A stretch of DNA of 64,000 nucleotides, from the NCBI GenBank assembly GCA_030278955.1, contig JAOANR010000014.1:26724068-26788067 (forward strand). The letters are read 5' to 3'. The DNA is from Hygrophila difformis (lineage: Eukaryota; Streptophyta; Magnoliopsida; Lamiales; Acanthaceae). Shown here in pieces: positions 41,498-54,140 of the stretch (the first letter of the stretch is position 1; each line of letters starts with the position of its first letter). Both the position numbers and the translations under genes were made by a program. The notes beneath the pieces were generated by a model that was not told the DNA's origin, made no database searches, and was given only the letters and a program-made list of their open reading frames with translations.

Positions 41498-43130
41498 GTC
41501 AACGCGATCACATTCCTACGAGCTTAAATGTAAACATCATGCATTAGATGTTCCATTCAATCAGTACACTTTCATTCATACTGTGGAAATCTTTTGTAAC
41601 TGATGTATTTACTTATTGCTTTCTACAAAGAGAATTTCATCTTGAATTCTCAAATAATTTTTGGAAAAAGATGTGTGACAGTCCAAGATGAATAAGTGAC
41701 TGTCACGCCAAAAACAAATCTGTGACATGCTTGCATGTTCACAGTGTCTTTTTATTGCTTTCAATTAAATAACCGGCATAAAACGAGCATAAAATCTGTC
41801 ACCTAAATTCACATGTTGAATTTAGGCTAAGGATGAAATTTTCAAACTATTAAATTGGGATAAAACAATTAAAAATATGCATGATATAAATTCTTGAGGT
41901 TTTGAGCTATAAAAATCCAATGATATGATCACTTGGAAGAAAAACAAAATTTTCATGTTGAGAATTTGATTGAATAATTTGCAAGAAGTTTTCAAGGGCT
42001 AAATTTAAGAATAAAGGTATGACATGACCAAACCGTCCATGTGAGATCTGAGCCGAGTCATCTTTACTCATTATTTCTTTGTTGTGTGAAAATCAATTCG
42101 ATTAAAGGACACTAGAACTTGCAATTGGGACCGATTCAAGACCGTGCCATATTCCCAAAATCGAGCATATGATCGAGGCACTTAGAAAAACCCAAATTTT
42201 TGGCCTTCGTTTGAAATCCAAACCCAAAAATATTTTCCCTTTAGGATTAACCACTCTGAGCCTTTAAGCCGAATTTTTCGTTGAAACCCTCTATATTTTC
42301 CTAGCCTTATAAAAAGACCAAGAAAATCAAACCCAAGTGTACAAGAATAAATTCTTTCAAGGCATTAAATTTATGATCATAAAAAATGTATTAATCGGTA
42401 AGCTATAAACCGATTAAAAAAAAAAAGAAAAAAAAAGTGTGTGTTGAGATTTATATGTTGAAATTCATTCAACAGAAATAAATTGCAATTGACAAAGCAA
42501 ATTAGACAAAGTCTAATGTCATGCAATAGAAAAGAAAAACAAAAGAAAGAAATATTGATGATCATAGATTTTAAGTAAAAACATGCCAAGTTATGATGGA
42601 ATGGATTCATGTCACTGTTTAGCCTAATAACTCCCTTCCATATCAATGTTACAACCGTATGCCCCGTTATAACCTTAAATAAGACCTCGGGATCTCGATT
42701 TGAGGAAATGAGTAGGTGGCGAGTTGGTCTAATTGCAAGCTTATGGGAGAATTTATCTGAATTTGATTATGAGCGTGTTGTCTAAAAGCCAACTTTGAGA
42801 GTGAGTGAACTTTCCGATTCTACTATATGTGAGGCTCTGCTTTGATTGATTAATGTTCATGTCATGCTCGAATTCAAGAATTAAACCAATGAAAATTTTC
42901 TATACATATATTCAAGAAAGATTAACAATAATGATTGATTTGTATACCTGTCCAAGTGAGAAGTATCATTTCATTAAACACTGCAATCAAGAGAGTTTAA
43001 TACTTGTAATTTTGATTGTATTATCCCAATATAACAAGAATGAAATTTTTGAAGCCATGCAAATGGATTGAATATGCAAAGTCCATGCTCTTAGGAGCAC
43101 TGACTCTGACTGCTCGGGGACGATCAGTAT
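41498..43130 (+). other. 3' untranslated region of element C
   Basis: AT-rich, without a convincing ORF. It contains a perfect 9-bp inverted repeat GTGACAGTC/GACTGTCAC with a 14-base loop at 41675-41706. Confidence 0.6.
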
Positions 43131-43145
43131 TAAATGTGAGGATGT
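43131..43145 (+). other. Polypurine-type tract before the 3' LTR of C
   Basis: AAATGTGAGGATGT lies against the LTR start TGATAATGG. It is purine-rich but interrupted by T, as is common in Athila elements. Similar motifs recur at 24755 and 27284. Confidence 0.6.
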
Positions 43146-43476
43146 TGATAATGGCCAAAATTGTCTATTATTTCCAATCCATTTCCGTGTCTGAGACGGA
43201 CATTTTGATTGTATTCCCATCTTATTTCAATAAGAAAGCAGTTGAATTCGACAGATTGATGCAAGTTTGTAAGAATAATAAGCTGGTAATGAAAGACACA
43301 AAAATATGCAATTTTAATTGCATTTGTGTTGGAAAAATCAAAAAACATGAAAAAAGGAAAAAGAAAAGAAAAAGGAATGAAAAGATGGGCAAAAGAATAA
43401 AATAGCCCAAAAAATAAAAAAGATGGGAAAAGAATGAAAATCTCACAAATCGAAATTTTGGTTAAGTGTTGAAGAT

Positions 43477-43868
43477 CAATTCGGTCTATACGCAATTCGA
43501 CCTAAACCGAATTGCTTATTAGACCGAATAGCTGAAGAGAAGAAGAAAAAGAGAAGTGTTGAAGAAGAAAAGAGCAACCAATTCGGTCTGTGGTAATTCG
43601 GTCTATACCGAATTGACCCCTAGACCGAATTGTACCTTGGAAAGAAGAAGACCCTGAGCAGAAAGGAAAAGAAGGAGTTCGATCTATGCAATTCGGTCTA
43701 GGCCGAATTGCCTCAAAGCAAGGAAGCCAAACAGGAGCCATCATCAATTCGACAAGGCCAATTCGGTCTACCCATAGACCGAATCACCACATTTCATGCT
43801 CAAGATCAAGGAGGAAGACCTCATGTCACCAATTCGGTCTAAACCGAACTACTTGAGGAGACCGAACC
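43477..43868. repeat. Palindrome cluster I in the 3' LTR of C
   Basis: Counterpart of 6479-6887, about 17 bases shorter because one half-site with its spacer is absent (GCATAGATCGAATT in the 5' copy). Several positions agree with the symmetric consensus where the 5' copy does not. Confidence 0.85.
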
Positions 43869-44845
43869 ACATTCGAAATTGCAGCTTTGAGCACGTGAGA
43901 AATGCATGGCACTGTGGATGGGCCCTGATGGGCCTAGGGTTTCGAGAAGAAGTATAAAAGTTGACCTTCCTCAACACAAGAAAAGATCCGAATCCGAACA
44001 CTTGGACATTTGCTGGGAAACAAAAAGAAGGAGCAGAAGGTTCTCCACCCCTTAAGGGTTAGGTAGGTAGTTTAGTTGGTTAGTTTATTTTTTATGCTTG
44101 TAGTGTAGTTTTAATGCTTTAAATCTCAGTTTATTTTCATTAGAAGCTTGTTACTACCCTTAGTGTAGCCATTACCATAAACTTTAAATGCTTTGTAGTT
44201 AGAATGAACCCTACCTTCAAGCTAATGATGGTTTCAGGGTTATTTATTGTTTTCAAGTGTCAATACAAGAAAGAATCCTGAAATGGGTTTTCATTTCAAG
44301 TGTTTGGCATTTATTTAATGCTTTCCTTAGCAATAAATGTTAGAATGTTTGTTTGTTTCAACTAGGTTACATTTATTATGTCCTAGTTGACTTACATTCT
44401 CAATAAATGCATGTTTAGTGGGTTTTTGGCTTGTTCTCACACCTTAGTGATTCAAATAAGTGTTCTTAGGTTTTAGACGATTTTAGACTTGTTAGAATTT
44501 ATTTCCATGTTATTCAGTTGCTGTTTTAGTCTCTTTATGTTAGCTTATTGTTGCCTTAGATAATTTAGGTGTTCTTGTTTTTATGCATGTGTTCTTATTA
44601 CTTATTAGATGTTTAGGTCTTTGATCTTTGATTGCTTGTTTGTAGTATTAAGGTTTGTTTCATGCCAATACCTGCTAGCCACGTAACCTACTATGCCTAT
44701 TTTCCTTAAAACACTCATTAGTGTGGCTGTGAGGTGACATTGATGTGAAATGAAGGATTTGAAAATCTTATCCATCATAAACCACACAATGTAAACCGAA
44801 CCTGCACTCATGAGTTCAAAATATCTTTTATGAGAGAAAAGACAT

Positions 44846-45320
44846 GCAATTCGATTTGAGGCAATTCGGTCTAAACCGAATTGCCCATGAGACCGAATTG
44901 CATAGAAAAAATTATTCTCATATGGTGCACAAGCAATTCGGTCTATGCGAATTCGGTTTCGACCGAATCCCTCCTATAGATCGAATTGATCTTGTACACC
45001 ATATTGTATGCATTCCATCCCTTCATGCCTTAGTTTATTTTTATGTCTTACCAATTTGAATTGTCCAAATTCGGTCTAGACCGAATTCAATTGGCTATTC
45101 GAATTACCCTCTTTTTGGGGTAAATACCTTAGCCAAATTTGAGTGAAGTAATGACTTCATCAATTCGAATTGTCCAATTCGGTTTAGACCGAATTGCTTT
45201 GACAATTCGAATTAGAGGATGCTGCATGACTTTACAAGGATTAATTGGGTACGGTGTTATTCCATACCTCATGCATAATCAATTCGGTCTAATTTGCAAT
45301 TTGCCCAATAGGCCGAATTG
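44846..45320. repeat. Palindrome cluster II in the 3' LTR of C
   Basis: Counterpart of 7862-8444 lacking one unit. A perfect 20-bp core lies at 45068-45087; the 5' LTR has two mismatches at this place. Confidence 0.85.
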
Positions 45321-47761
45321 CTTTCTTCCTTCTATTTTTAAAACTCCAAAAATATTTTATTTCTTGAGTTGTGTAAGTTGCATGGGTGTATTGGGCTCAG
45401 GCCCACTACATCTAATTTTATCCATTACACATCTCAAACCGTTAGTGTCTTTATTGTTGTGTGATTAACACTCACACAATACCAAAAACATTTTGTTAAT
45501 TTAATCTTTTCTGTTTATTGTGTGTATGAATGGGTAATAAGAAATACTACAGATCAATGTTGGCGAAAAGGTCCCTTCACCGGGATAACGATTAGCTCGT
45601 CTTCTGTGTATTAATTATTACTCGTTATTTTGCATGGTCTGTTTAGTGGTTGGTGGAAGCTACGGCGAAAAGGTCTCTTCATGGAGATAACGATTAGTCA
45701 CTCAGCCAACTCCTAATTAGATACAGTTTTCTTTTCTTTACCTTAATTTCAAACCTGAATCTAGAGTTGTAGTAATGATAGATGATATATGCCAATGTCA
45801 TCTAGTAATTATTACAGTAATAGAACATGAGGGTTCTCATCCAGATTCATAGATAGTGAAGTCTAAGATAACGGCGGCAACCGTTGTTTAAGATCATCTG
45901 CTGTCTAAAATCATCTCGCCTTAATAATTAGGTTAACTGGACCACAGATAACTGCAATCCAATTAACCGTAATTATTTTGTCATCTCTTCGGCCATTTTC
46001 TTCTTATCTCAGGCTAATTCATCTTCGTGTATCAAATTCTGTCCAACCCCACCATATATTTTAGGGTATTTTATTTTACTTTCTCATATACATGTATGCA
46101 TGATATTATTATGTAGATGTTGTGGTCATTATTATTTTGGGGATCTTTCCCCTTGGACATAAAAGACTTGATTTAAATCAGATGTTGCATAATAAATTTC
46201 CAACAAAAATTCCTTTATAAAATCCGGATCTAAGTAAGGGATAATTTCACAGTTATGACTAATTCATCTTCTACTGGGGGTTGATTTTGAACTTAGAAGC
46301 AGAGTCAGCGATTAGGTCTCTCCTAGACTGAAATGATCTGTGTTTTAATTGAGAGTTTAGTACCTGTTTAGGGAATGATTTTCAAATATCTATTTGTTTA
46401 TCAAAATTACTGTGTGTTGGAAATCTATTATTAAGTATTGCATCGAATCAGTGTCCACTTGGATTCGGATGAGATGTGATAAATAATATTGGAGGAACAA
46501 CATATAGGCCTTGGTTAATTTCTAAGGTAGGGTTGAGTATTCTTTCAACTACTATCTTCCCCCGCCAAAGCCTAAAATTGAGTCTCGAGTGGGTACATTC
46601 GGAATAGATCTTCATAGGTCTGTTCCACTCATGTTTGTATCTCATAACTAACCAGATGTTATAAGCCCTGTGGCTTACTGATATTTGGGAAGTTCTAAAT
46701 CTGCATCTGGTCATCAAGACCAGGGGCTCTTTTATACTAACGGAATGTGATGATCTTTTAAGACTTCCGAGTGATAGGTTTTAAATGCTTTCTTTACTGC
46801 TTTCTTTATCGCTTTCTTTAAAACGCTTTCATAGAGGTCACTCGGAAGAATTAGAGGTTGGCCGCCGGTTGAAAGGTTTAAGAGTTATGGATTAGTTCGG
46901 GGTTAAATTTGGACTTTGGGTGTGACAAGGGGGATGACAGGAGTACTTGGCATATCAACTAATGATATGTTAGGTGTTGCTTGTCCACCACATATGACTA
47001 ACATACTCTTGCAAGGCATTGCAAGGGGACTTATTAATCTGTGGTATCTTAGAAATTGAGGTCTTAAGAGCATGTACATTCTGACTGTAAGTACTTGTCT
47101 GTCAAAGGGAACATAGTCCAGAAAGCATGAGAGTTAGCTGACTGATGAATTATCCCAACCAAAGATTCGTGTAATCAAAATGGAAGTTTAATTGTGTTTC
47201 ATCTTAATCTTGTCCAAACTTTATTATTTCCTCCCTGTCCCTTCTGTCACATTTTTAATCTGCTTTCATAGAGTAATTTTATTCGCTTTCTTAGAATAAT
47301 TTCTATTGTTTTCTTAGAATAGATTTAATCGCTTTTTAGATTAAATTTACCATGCTTTGTAGAATTATATTTTACTGCTTTCATAATCTAGTTTAAATTA
47401 TTGTCAAATAGTTGTTAGAAATCATTGCAAAACTTGAATCGAGTAACCGAGTGGAAAATCTTAGTAAACGACGTGGGCCCTGCTTCTATCGCACATCCTC
47501 CAGTGAACGATCCGATCTTACTATAAATTACTGCAATTTTTGACACCGTGCGCTTTCGGGGGCACAGTTTCTTAACACGAGTAATAAAAACGTGACAACC
47601 TATAAATATATCCCTAATCCCAACTCCATCTTCATAAATTGGTTTCATTAAATAAAATTTAAAACCAGGAGTATGATTTTTCAGAAAATACTCATATAGT
47701 GGGAACTTGTCAAAAGTTTCATGGCAAGGATCTTCATGACATGAAATTATGAAAAGATTCA

Positions 47762-47779
47762 TGGCGCAGTTGCCGGGGA
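47762..47779 (+). other. PBS-like sequence in the 3' LTR of C
   Basis: TGGCGCAGTTGCCGGGGA, same as 18290-18307. It confirms that the PBS-like motif belongs to the LTR. Confidence 0.75.
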
Positions 47780-48028
47780 CCTTCAGTGTGACAGACTGAA
47801 GGTCAAGATTGAACTGTCTATCCCGGGTGCACCATGAAATTTGTCAAAAGTTTCATGCCGGGGAGGTCCACAGCGCCGTTTGAAATCAATGTATCCCACA
47901 TGAGTAATAAAAAGTGGAATATATCCTTAAACCACTTTCCCACGAATCATAACTCTTTTCATTTAATAAATTTAACTTGGGATATTTTATAAAAATACTC
48001 GTGTTGACGAAATGTGTTAAAAGTTTCA

Positions 48029-48957
48029 CTATGCATGATCAATCTGTAATTCTCCTTGTTCATTGCTGCGAACGGGAGCCCTGAAATATGGAACCATACC
48101 AATTGTTTGCTAGCCACATCTCCCTCCACCCACTTCCTTTTCCAGATTACATATTGCTTATCTTCCCAATCTTCTAGGAATTCATCTCTATCAGTACCAC
48201 TATTGAAACTGATTACCAGGGAGTGTCCCCCCCCCCCCCCGTATATTACATTAGCGTCTTTATGTTTCCCACCGAACAACCAGTCCTGAAAGCCCCTTAG
48301 CGTTTCTAGTCCTCTCAACTCAACCACTGCTGACCGTCTAAGCCATTCGATGTCATGCTGTTCAACACTCAGTTTGATCAAGACCTTCTCATTTCCCTTA
48401 TCTCCCCCTCATCCTTCTGATCTCTCATGTCGGACCTCTTTGACAACATCAGCGTAAGAGCGCTCATCTCTATAAGCTGTTTTACTTCCCAACATATTGC
48501 TTACTCTTCTATTCACAACACCCTTTTCCTTAAGGTTACTGAAGCCCCTTCGACTTGGTGAGGCCCAGTTAACCCTCAACGGGGAACCCAGCCATAGCCG
48601 TCCGTTGAACTCCTTTATGACCTTTTCTGCCTCACTTCGCTCTTTGAAACGGAGAAAACCAAACTTAGTTCCCTTTTCCGGCCACCTCATGTTAGGGAAG
48701 AAACAGTCTCGTACTCTAGCTCATCTATCAATTCCCCGAAACAAAATACCGGTAGCAGCTTTCACCGGAATGTTGCCTACGAACACTCGAACCAAGCTCC
48801 TTCTGATGTCCCTACCTAACCCACCTGTCCTTATATCTCCTGCATGCCCCCCCCTCGGTTGATTCTTCCTGCTCACCGGACTACCCTCCCTCCCCGGACT
48901 ACCCGCTCTCGTGCCCACCGGACAACCCTCCTTCACCGGACTCTTCTCCCTCACCAT
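48029..48957 (-). pseudogene. LINE-a ORF1, N-terminal half (RRM), cut by element C
   Basis: N-terminal part of the LINE-a RNA-binding ORF1. The start is the ATG at 48957 (MVREKSPVKEG). Ser/Gly/Pro-rich repeats are followed by an RNA-recognition motif with RVFVGNIPV and KFGFLRFKERSEAEKVI, and then by RDERSYADVV, all aligned with LINE-b ORF1. The next part (48029-48381) has WLRRSAVVELRGLE, a glycine run and the LVWFHISGLP block. Frame breaks near 48400 and 48700 are likely. The frame runs into the CTATG duplication and continues at 6145. The LINE-a 5' end is probably within a few tens of bases upstream of the ATG. Confidence 0.8.
48227..48240. repeat. C14 homopolymer in LINE-a ORF1
   Basis: Fourteen C on the plus strand encode five Gly codons on the minus strand, where LINE-b has three. 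A slippage expansion. Confidence 0.85.
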
Positions 48958-49304
48958 ATTCTCCCTTTTTTTGTTTAAAATTGAAACACTTAAGACCTTA
49001 AAAAAAACCAATTGGTATGTTATCAAGTAATGGGAAAAGTGTCGAATTTGATATTTTAAAAGGTAGAAGGGTAGAATTTTAAAACTAAATAAAAAATTTA
49101 GGTGTATTTTTTGTAAAAAAAAAATAAGGGTACAAATGACCCAACTTGTTAAGTTTAGGGTTATATTTTGGGAATAGATCAAATAATAATTAGTTAGTAC
49201 TATATATTTATGTTTTAATTGTTTACTTTAGGCTATTTTTTGTGAAAAATAAAATGGTAAATGATGTTTGATTGAATACACATGTTTTGTACTATGTTTG
49301 GACA
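48958..49304. other. AT-rich spacer between LINE-a and LINE-b
   Basis: Contains the short 5' UTR of LINE-a and then likely host sequence. No gene or clear repeat is visible. Confidence 0.5.
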
Positions 49305-49320
49305 TGCAACATGATCACTT
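49305..49320. repeat. Target-site duplication of LINE-b (3' side)
   Basis: TGCAACATGATCACTT, 16 bp, repeated exactly at 61079-61094. It directly borders the T run that is the poly(A) tail of LINE-b. Confidence 0.94.
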
Positions 49321-51183
49321 TTTTTTTTTGAGGGAAAGATTTTATTTCATAATAGCCTCCTTACAAACGCTCCCTTATACAGATCTCACAAAATGCCTAA
49401 TGATTCAGTCACCCGAGACACAAAATACCCTACCACATTACAACAATTCCAAACACCCACATTGTAAACCCTCCTATCACAGACCATACTAAGGCAGAAA
49501 TTGAAATTCATAGAACAAGAGAACAGCCCTTTTACAATTGACTAAATCTCATTACCCGCTTCCTTCTTTGTTCACCTTTCTCAGCTCTTCCTGCTCCAAA
49601 TTCTCATCGCCTTACCCGACAGCCAGCCAATTCATTATTCTCTCGAAATATGTAACACACGCTTACCACGTCCAGTATGGATAAATATGTGCTCCACGCA
49701 TAGCCTCCTCCAATCGGGGCATTTATTGAACAACCTGTGAGGCTCGTTGGTGATGGATTCAAGAATCAATCAATACACTTTCTTCGCTCTCACGTCTCAC
49801 CAGCAAAGCAACCAATCTATTACAACGAATCTGAAGGAAAAGGCAACAACCGAGGGAACATAGCAAATTGGAAAGATACGGGCAAATCACACCAGTAAGT
49901 TCTGGAGTATAGTATTGGTATATGGTAGAATGAAACTGAAGAGAATGAACCATCTATGCATTTCACACAAAAACTCCAAAGAATTGCAAACCCGTTACCT
50001 CAATCATCCCAAGCACAGCACCTCAAAATGCAATGCAAGACCCTGTATTCAGAAAACTCCACATGCTGCATATGCAAGGCATTCATTCCCAAACTCCCAT
50101 TCTAACTATCAAACTTCTTTGTCATGATTCTTCCAATAGCAATTCCAAATTCCAGAGAATATACCTTATTTTTTCTTTACTTCTTCTCTTCTTATTTCTT
50201 TCTTTTTTTTTCTTCATTCTCTTCTTTTTCTTTTCTTTTTTCTTCTCTCATTTATTCTCTCTTTTTTTTTTTCAATGAAAGTCCGCCAACTAATATGATA
50301 TCAATTTCCCATTTCAAAGTCATACCAAACCCCAAACTATCTCTATAACCTACAAGCAACACTTCAGAACTTTTGTTGAAATGCATAGACAGTACCAATA
50401 ATCTAGGATATCAAAATTGGTGGGCACAGAAACGGGAGATATACCAGCACTCTAGGGCTAGAGGGGAGTTGGATGGAAACATGGGGTAGAAGAAGATTTT
50501 TAGGGGGATAGTCAGCTAAGGCCATATCCGGACATGCCCTTGATCCCTTATCAGATCCGATGTACCAGATTTGGTTACTGTCAGCTCAACATGAAATCGA
50601 GTTAAGCTCAAGATTGATAGAATAACATCACCTGACAAAGAAGCGTAAGCTCGGCTCACATCAGTATCCATTTTCGGTTGAAATAGTGATTATCTTGCCA
50701 TACGTGGACCGTCCCTCCCTACCACTATCAGCAATCATTTCTCATGAGATACCAAAAAACCCCATTCCCAGCAGCAGCCTCGATCACCATCACGACAAAC
50801 TGAATTTTGTATACCAACAGTGTATCCTCATGTCCTTACCAACAGCAAAAGCCTCCGCAGTAACAGACCCATCTTAGGTTCCGATTAGGTCCGTCACCCA
50901 TGATTAAGGATCGTATAGAACACCAAAATCCCTTTGCCACATGTGCTAATTTTCCTACAAAACAAAATATAAGTTAGTAAACACAACCGAACCGTACCCA
51001 TGCCGTGCCCCCTCCTTCACACCCCAAGGGAACGGCCACACTATCCCCAGCCTTTATCAGCCTTATACTCCCACCTCTCCTTCTCTATGCCACCACAATT
51101 CCAATACCCGTTTGAGACTATTCTCCGGCCCTCAAAATATAGACCTGTCTCAGCAACACCCCCAGCATTCCTTATTCCACAGC
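49321..51183 (-). other. 3' UTR of LINE-b with internal pyrimidine/T tract
   Basis: No ORF of note. The plus strand is C-rich. A 110-base CT-rich tract ending in T11 lies at 50160-50272 (A/G-rich then A11 on the LINE strand). A second tail of nine or so A lies at the very end (49321-49329). Confidence 0.65.
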
Positions 51184-51825
51184 CTAGTTTTCACACCACC
51201 ACTCCTCCACTTTTCTTTCCCCTGTTGCACCCTTTCGCGCCCACGAATCCGCCAAGCTATTTCGTTCTCTAAGAATATGCTGCGATCTAACTTCCCCTGC
51301 GTGTCTAAAAATCACAGTGATAGGCCCCATAAGTCCACTGAAACGCCATGGATAGCCATCCATTTGCCCCAGCCATTTCACTACATTTTTCGAGTCGCTC
51401 TCAAAAATAATCTTAGGAAGTGGGAACCCCTGATCGCGAATCAAGGCCGAACACACACGGCTAACTGCTGTAATTTCTGCCTCATTCGAATCCGAGATAC
51501 CAATATGGTCCGAGAGAATGAAGATCACCTCCCCTTTGTCATCCCTAATTACCCCTCCAATCCCCGCCGGCCCCGGGTTCCCAAGCGATGATCCGTCCGT
51601 ATTAATTTTCCACCAACCCTTCTCCGGCCGCTCCCAAGTCAATCCCATTCGTGGAATTTTACTCCGATTTTTATAGGGCATAATTAGGCTCTCTGTGAAA
51701 GCAAACTCCAGGTTACCAATATCTATTGACTCATCATACATTGCTTTCCACCACATAGATACCTTCCATTTTACCTCCCTCATTGCTGCATTGGTACTGA
51801 TATGCTGTCCATTGAACACTATCAT
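51184..51825 (-). pseudogene. LINE-b ORF2, RNase H segment
   Basis: C-terminal RNase H domain of ORF2: KINTDGSSLGNPGPAGIGGV, NEAEITAVSRV and FESDS supply the expected acidic residues, followed by HILRERNSLADSWARKG. It is separated from the upstream segment by a frame break near 51825. It aligns with 730-1400 in LINE-a, including the C-terminal KVE-W motif. Confidence 0.85.
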
Positions 51826-53001
51826 TTCGACATTTCCAAATAACCCACAACATTGCCAGCCCAGTAAGCTGCCAAGCCAATCTCATCCCCCGGTTTACAC
51901 ATGTCTCATGCCACCATTCAACCAATAGATCCACCCTTCCTGGTAAGGCACATACCACCCCAAATTGTTGTATACCCGTATACCACATTGAACTAGCAAA
52001 TTCACACTTGCAGAACAGATGATCGATTGTCTCAGTCTCTTTCTCACAACATGCACACATCTCGGTGTCTGGGATACATCCACGCTTTGCCAATAAATCT
52101 TTCACCGGCACAGCATTTTGTACAATTTTCCAAGTCAAGAGTTTGACCTTCATTGGTACTTTCATCTTCCAAAGTACCTTCCATAGCCGATGTTGCCCTA
52201 TCCCATCCACATTATCCTCTCTCACCCAGCATGACTTGGTAGAGAACCTGCCATCAACTTCCTTGACCCATACCGCCCTATCTTCCAAGAATGGATTCAA
52301 TATTATTTTATTAAGGGTAGTTAGAAAAGCCTGCCAAACCTCCACTTCCCAGTCGAAGACATGTCTACGTAGCTGAACATCCCAATGCCACTCCGAGCCT
52401 GTCCAATAACCAAACTCAACAATCCTCCCAGCTTTCGTATTTGCCAACGCGAATATTCTAGGAAAAAGATCCATAAGCGGACGTCCCCCCTCAACCCATG
52501 TATCTTGCCAAAAACGAGCTTTCAAACCATTTCCCACCTGTATTTTGAAGCTATCACCAGTAGACACGATTCCAACCTCCTCCCAAGCTTTACAAATCCT
52601 ACCCCACATAGACCTTTTCAAAATCACCTCCGGGATTAAAGGAGCTTCACCTCTATAATACTTAGCATTGATCACATCTTTCCACAGGGAGTCTTCCACC
52701 CCAAACCGCCATTTCCATTTAGTGAGGAGAGCAGAGTTAAATCTCACCGAATCCCAGATACCAAGCCCCCCATCCTCCTGGTGTCTACATATCCTTTCCC
52801 AATTTATTGTGTGTAATTTCCGCGTCCCCTCCCATTCGTTCCAAAAAAACCTTCTCTTTAGACCCTCTAACCGATTCGCCAGAGCCTTTGGCACTTTAAA
52901 AATAGAGAGAAAGTATAATGGCAAGCTGTTCATGACCGACTTAATAAGGCATAACCTTCCTGCTTGAGAAAGTAACCTACCCTTCCACCCGGCAAGCCTT
53001 T
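51734..53001 (-). pseudogene. LINE-b ORF2, post-RT and zf-RVT segment
   Basis: Continues ORF2 directly after solo LTR D. Visible are KRLAGWKGRLLSQAGRL, the FWNEWEGTRKLHTINWE block and the zf-RVT cluster (CACCEKETETIDHLFCKCEF). An open frame reads on into D at its 5' side; that part is fortuitous. The frame is lost near 51830. Confidence 0.85.
52997..53001. repeat. Target-site duplication of solo LTR D (left copy, CCTTT)
   Basis: CCTTT flanks D on both sides (52997-53001 and 56081-56085). Across it the LINE-b ORF2 frame is continuous. Confidence 0.9.
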
Positions 53002-53659
53002 TGTAGCACCCCGGATTTGATAACCCAGGCCGAGGTGTCACCGCCGCACCTCCCTAGCAAGACACGGTTTCTCCGAGCTTACTAAAGAGATGCAAGGCTA
53101 TAAGTGTTGGAAAAAGTTTTAAAAGCAAGTCCGGAATTACTTAAAAATAATAATGTAATATCATCCATACATGACTAAAATAATAAGTTGCAGCGGAAAT
53201 TTAAATATGGGCCGACATGGCCAAAACGCAGCGGGTAATTTAAGTCTAACAAGATATAACTTCACAACTATTAATTTAATTCCCGAGCCCCCAATATGCG
53301 TGCATGCTCATGCCATTTTTTCATACTCTGTAAAAAAAAATGAAACAACGGTTTTATCAGTATATAAAATACTGAGTAAGTTAATTCTTAACATAACAAT
53401 AATGGGTTTTAAAATATACTTAATAAAAATTCTCCTTTTTACTCATGCAAATTTTATAATATAAAAATATATTTTTGTCAACATTAATAATAAGAACTTA
53501 ACTGCATGATTCTAAACGTAAAGAGACGTACACAAATACTAAGTATATAAATTTTTAGAAATTTAACAAAAGGAATTTACTATAAGTCAAAGGGTTTCAT
53601 AATTCATGGGATAGATTATATGTTCTCGCATAGCTAATATTTCATTCTTCTACTTTTGT

Positions 53660-53945
53660 TTCCACTTGGGCACTTATGTCCACAAGTCTTACAAATCACC
53701 ATTCGCTAGGGCTCTTATGTCCACAAGCCTCATGGTCGATATTTCACTAGGGATCTTATGTCCTCTAGTCGAACGCTTGGGCTCTTATGTCCACAAGCCT
53801 CAAATCAATATTTCACTAGGGCTCTTATGTCCGCTAGTCGTACGCTTGGGCTCTTATGTCCACAAGCCTCATAATTAGTGTTTCACTAGGGCTCTTATGT
53901 CCGCTAGTCGTACGCTTGGGCTCTTATGTCCACAAGCCACATAAT
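53660..53945. repeat. Hairpin array with constant loop GGCTCTTATGTCC (LTR D)
   Basis: About eight inverted repeats in which stems alternate between CTTG/CAAG and CTAG/CTAG around the same loop, with a period near 65 bases for each pair. The loop is the reverse complement of the element A loop (GGACATAAGAGCC). One unit (near 53708) has a mismatched stem CTAG/CAAG, as if formed by recombination between the two types. Confidence 0.78.
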
Positions 53946-54140
53946 CAAGATTTCATAGTTCCCAATTCGATCATAAATCATAAAGTTTTCAAAATTGTTG
54001 AAAGTGTCGCAAGGACAGTTTTCCATGAATCTCAAGGTTTAGTAAGCGCACACGTCGCAAATTACGCCTTTTTACTTTAAAAATTCATTCCTCAGGCGAA
54101 CGACCTGAAATTTTTACAGTGCACCAATGACACCCTAACG

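Larger units (their letters stand above)
6146..48028 (+). mobile_element. Element C: Athila-type Ty3/gypsy retrotransposon with extra spliced gene
   Basis: A complete nested LTR retrotransposon. Its LTRs of about 4.9 kb start TGATAATGG and end AAGTTTCA. A primer binding site TGGCGCCGTTGCCGGGGA follows at once (18515), of the type usually assigned to tRNA-Asp in Athila elements. The order gag-protease-RT-RNase H-integrase, with no chromodomain, fits the Athila lineage. Beyond integrase lies 17 kb (7.6 kb without element B) holding an extra gene. Element A interrupts the 5' LTR and element B interrupts the extra gene. Without these insertions the element is about 24.8 kb. Two in-frame stops in pol and frameshifts in the extra gene show it is inactive now. 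Confidence 0.92.
43146..48028 (+). repeat. 3' LTR of element C
   Basis: 4,883 bp, uninterrupted copy of the LTR, ending AAGTTTCA before the CTATG duplication. The palindrome motifs are generally better preserved than in the 5' LTR. It contains TATA box 43953-43960, the empty site of element A at 47262-47266, and near 47845-47890 a fragment (TTTCATGCCGGGGAGG and CAGCGCCGTTT) that resembles the LTR/PBS/leader junction at 18511-18552. Confidence 0.93.

Noticed and set aside
6146..48028. A pair of ~4.9-kb direct repeats 37 kb apart, as a segmental duplication
   Set aside because: They are LTRs: TG...CA ends, PBS directly after the first, polypurine-type tract directly before the second, and a CTATG target-site duplication.
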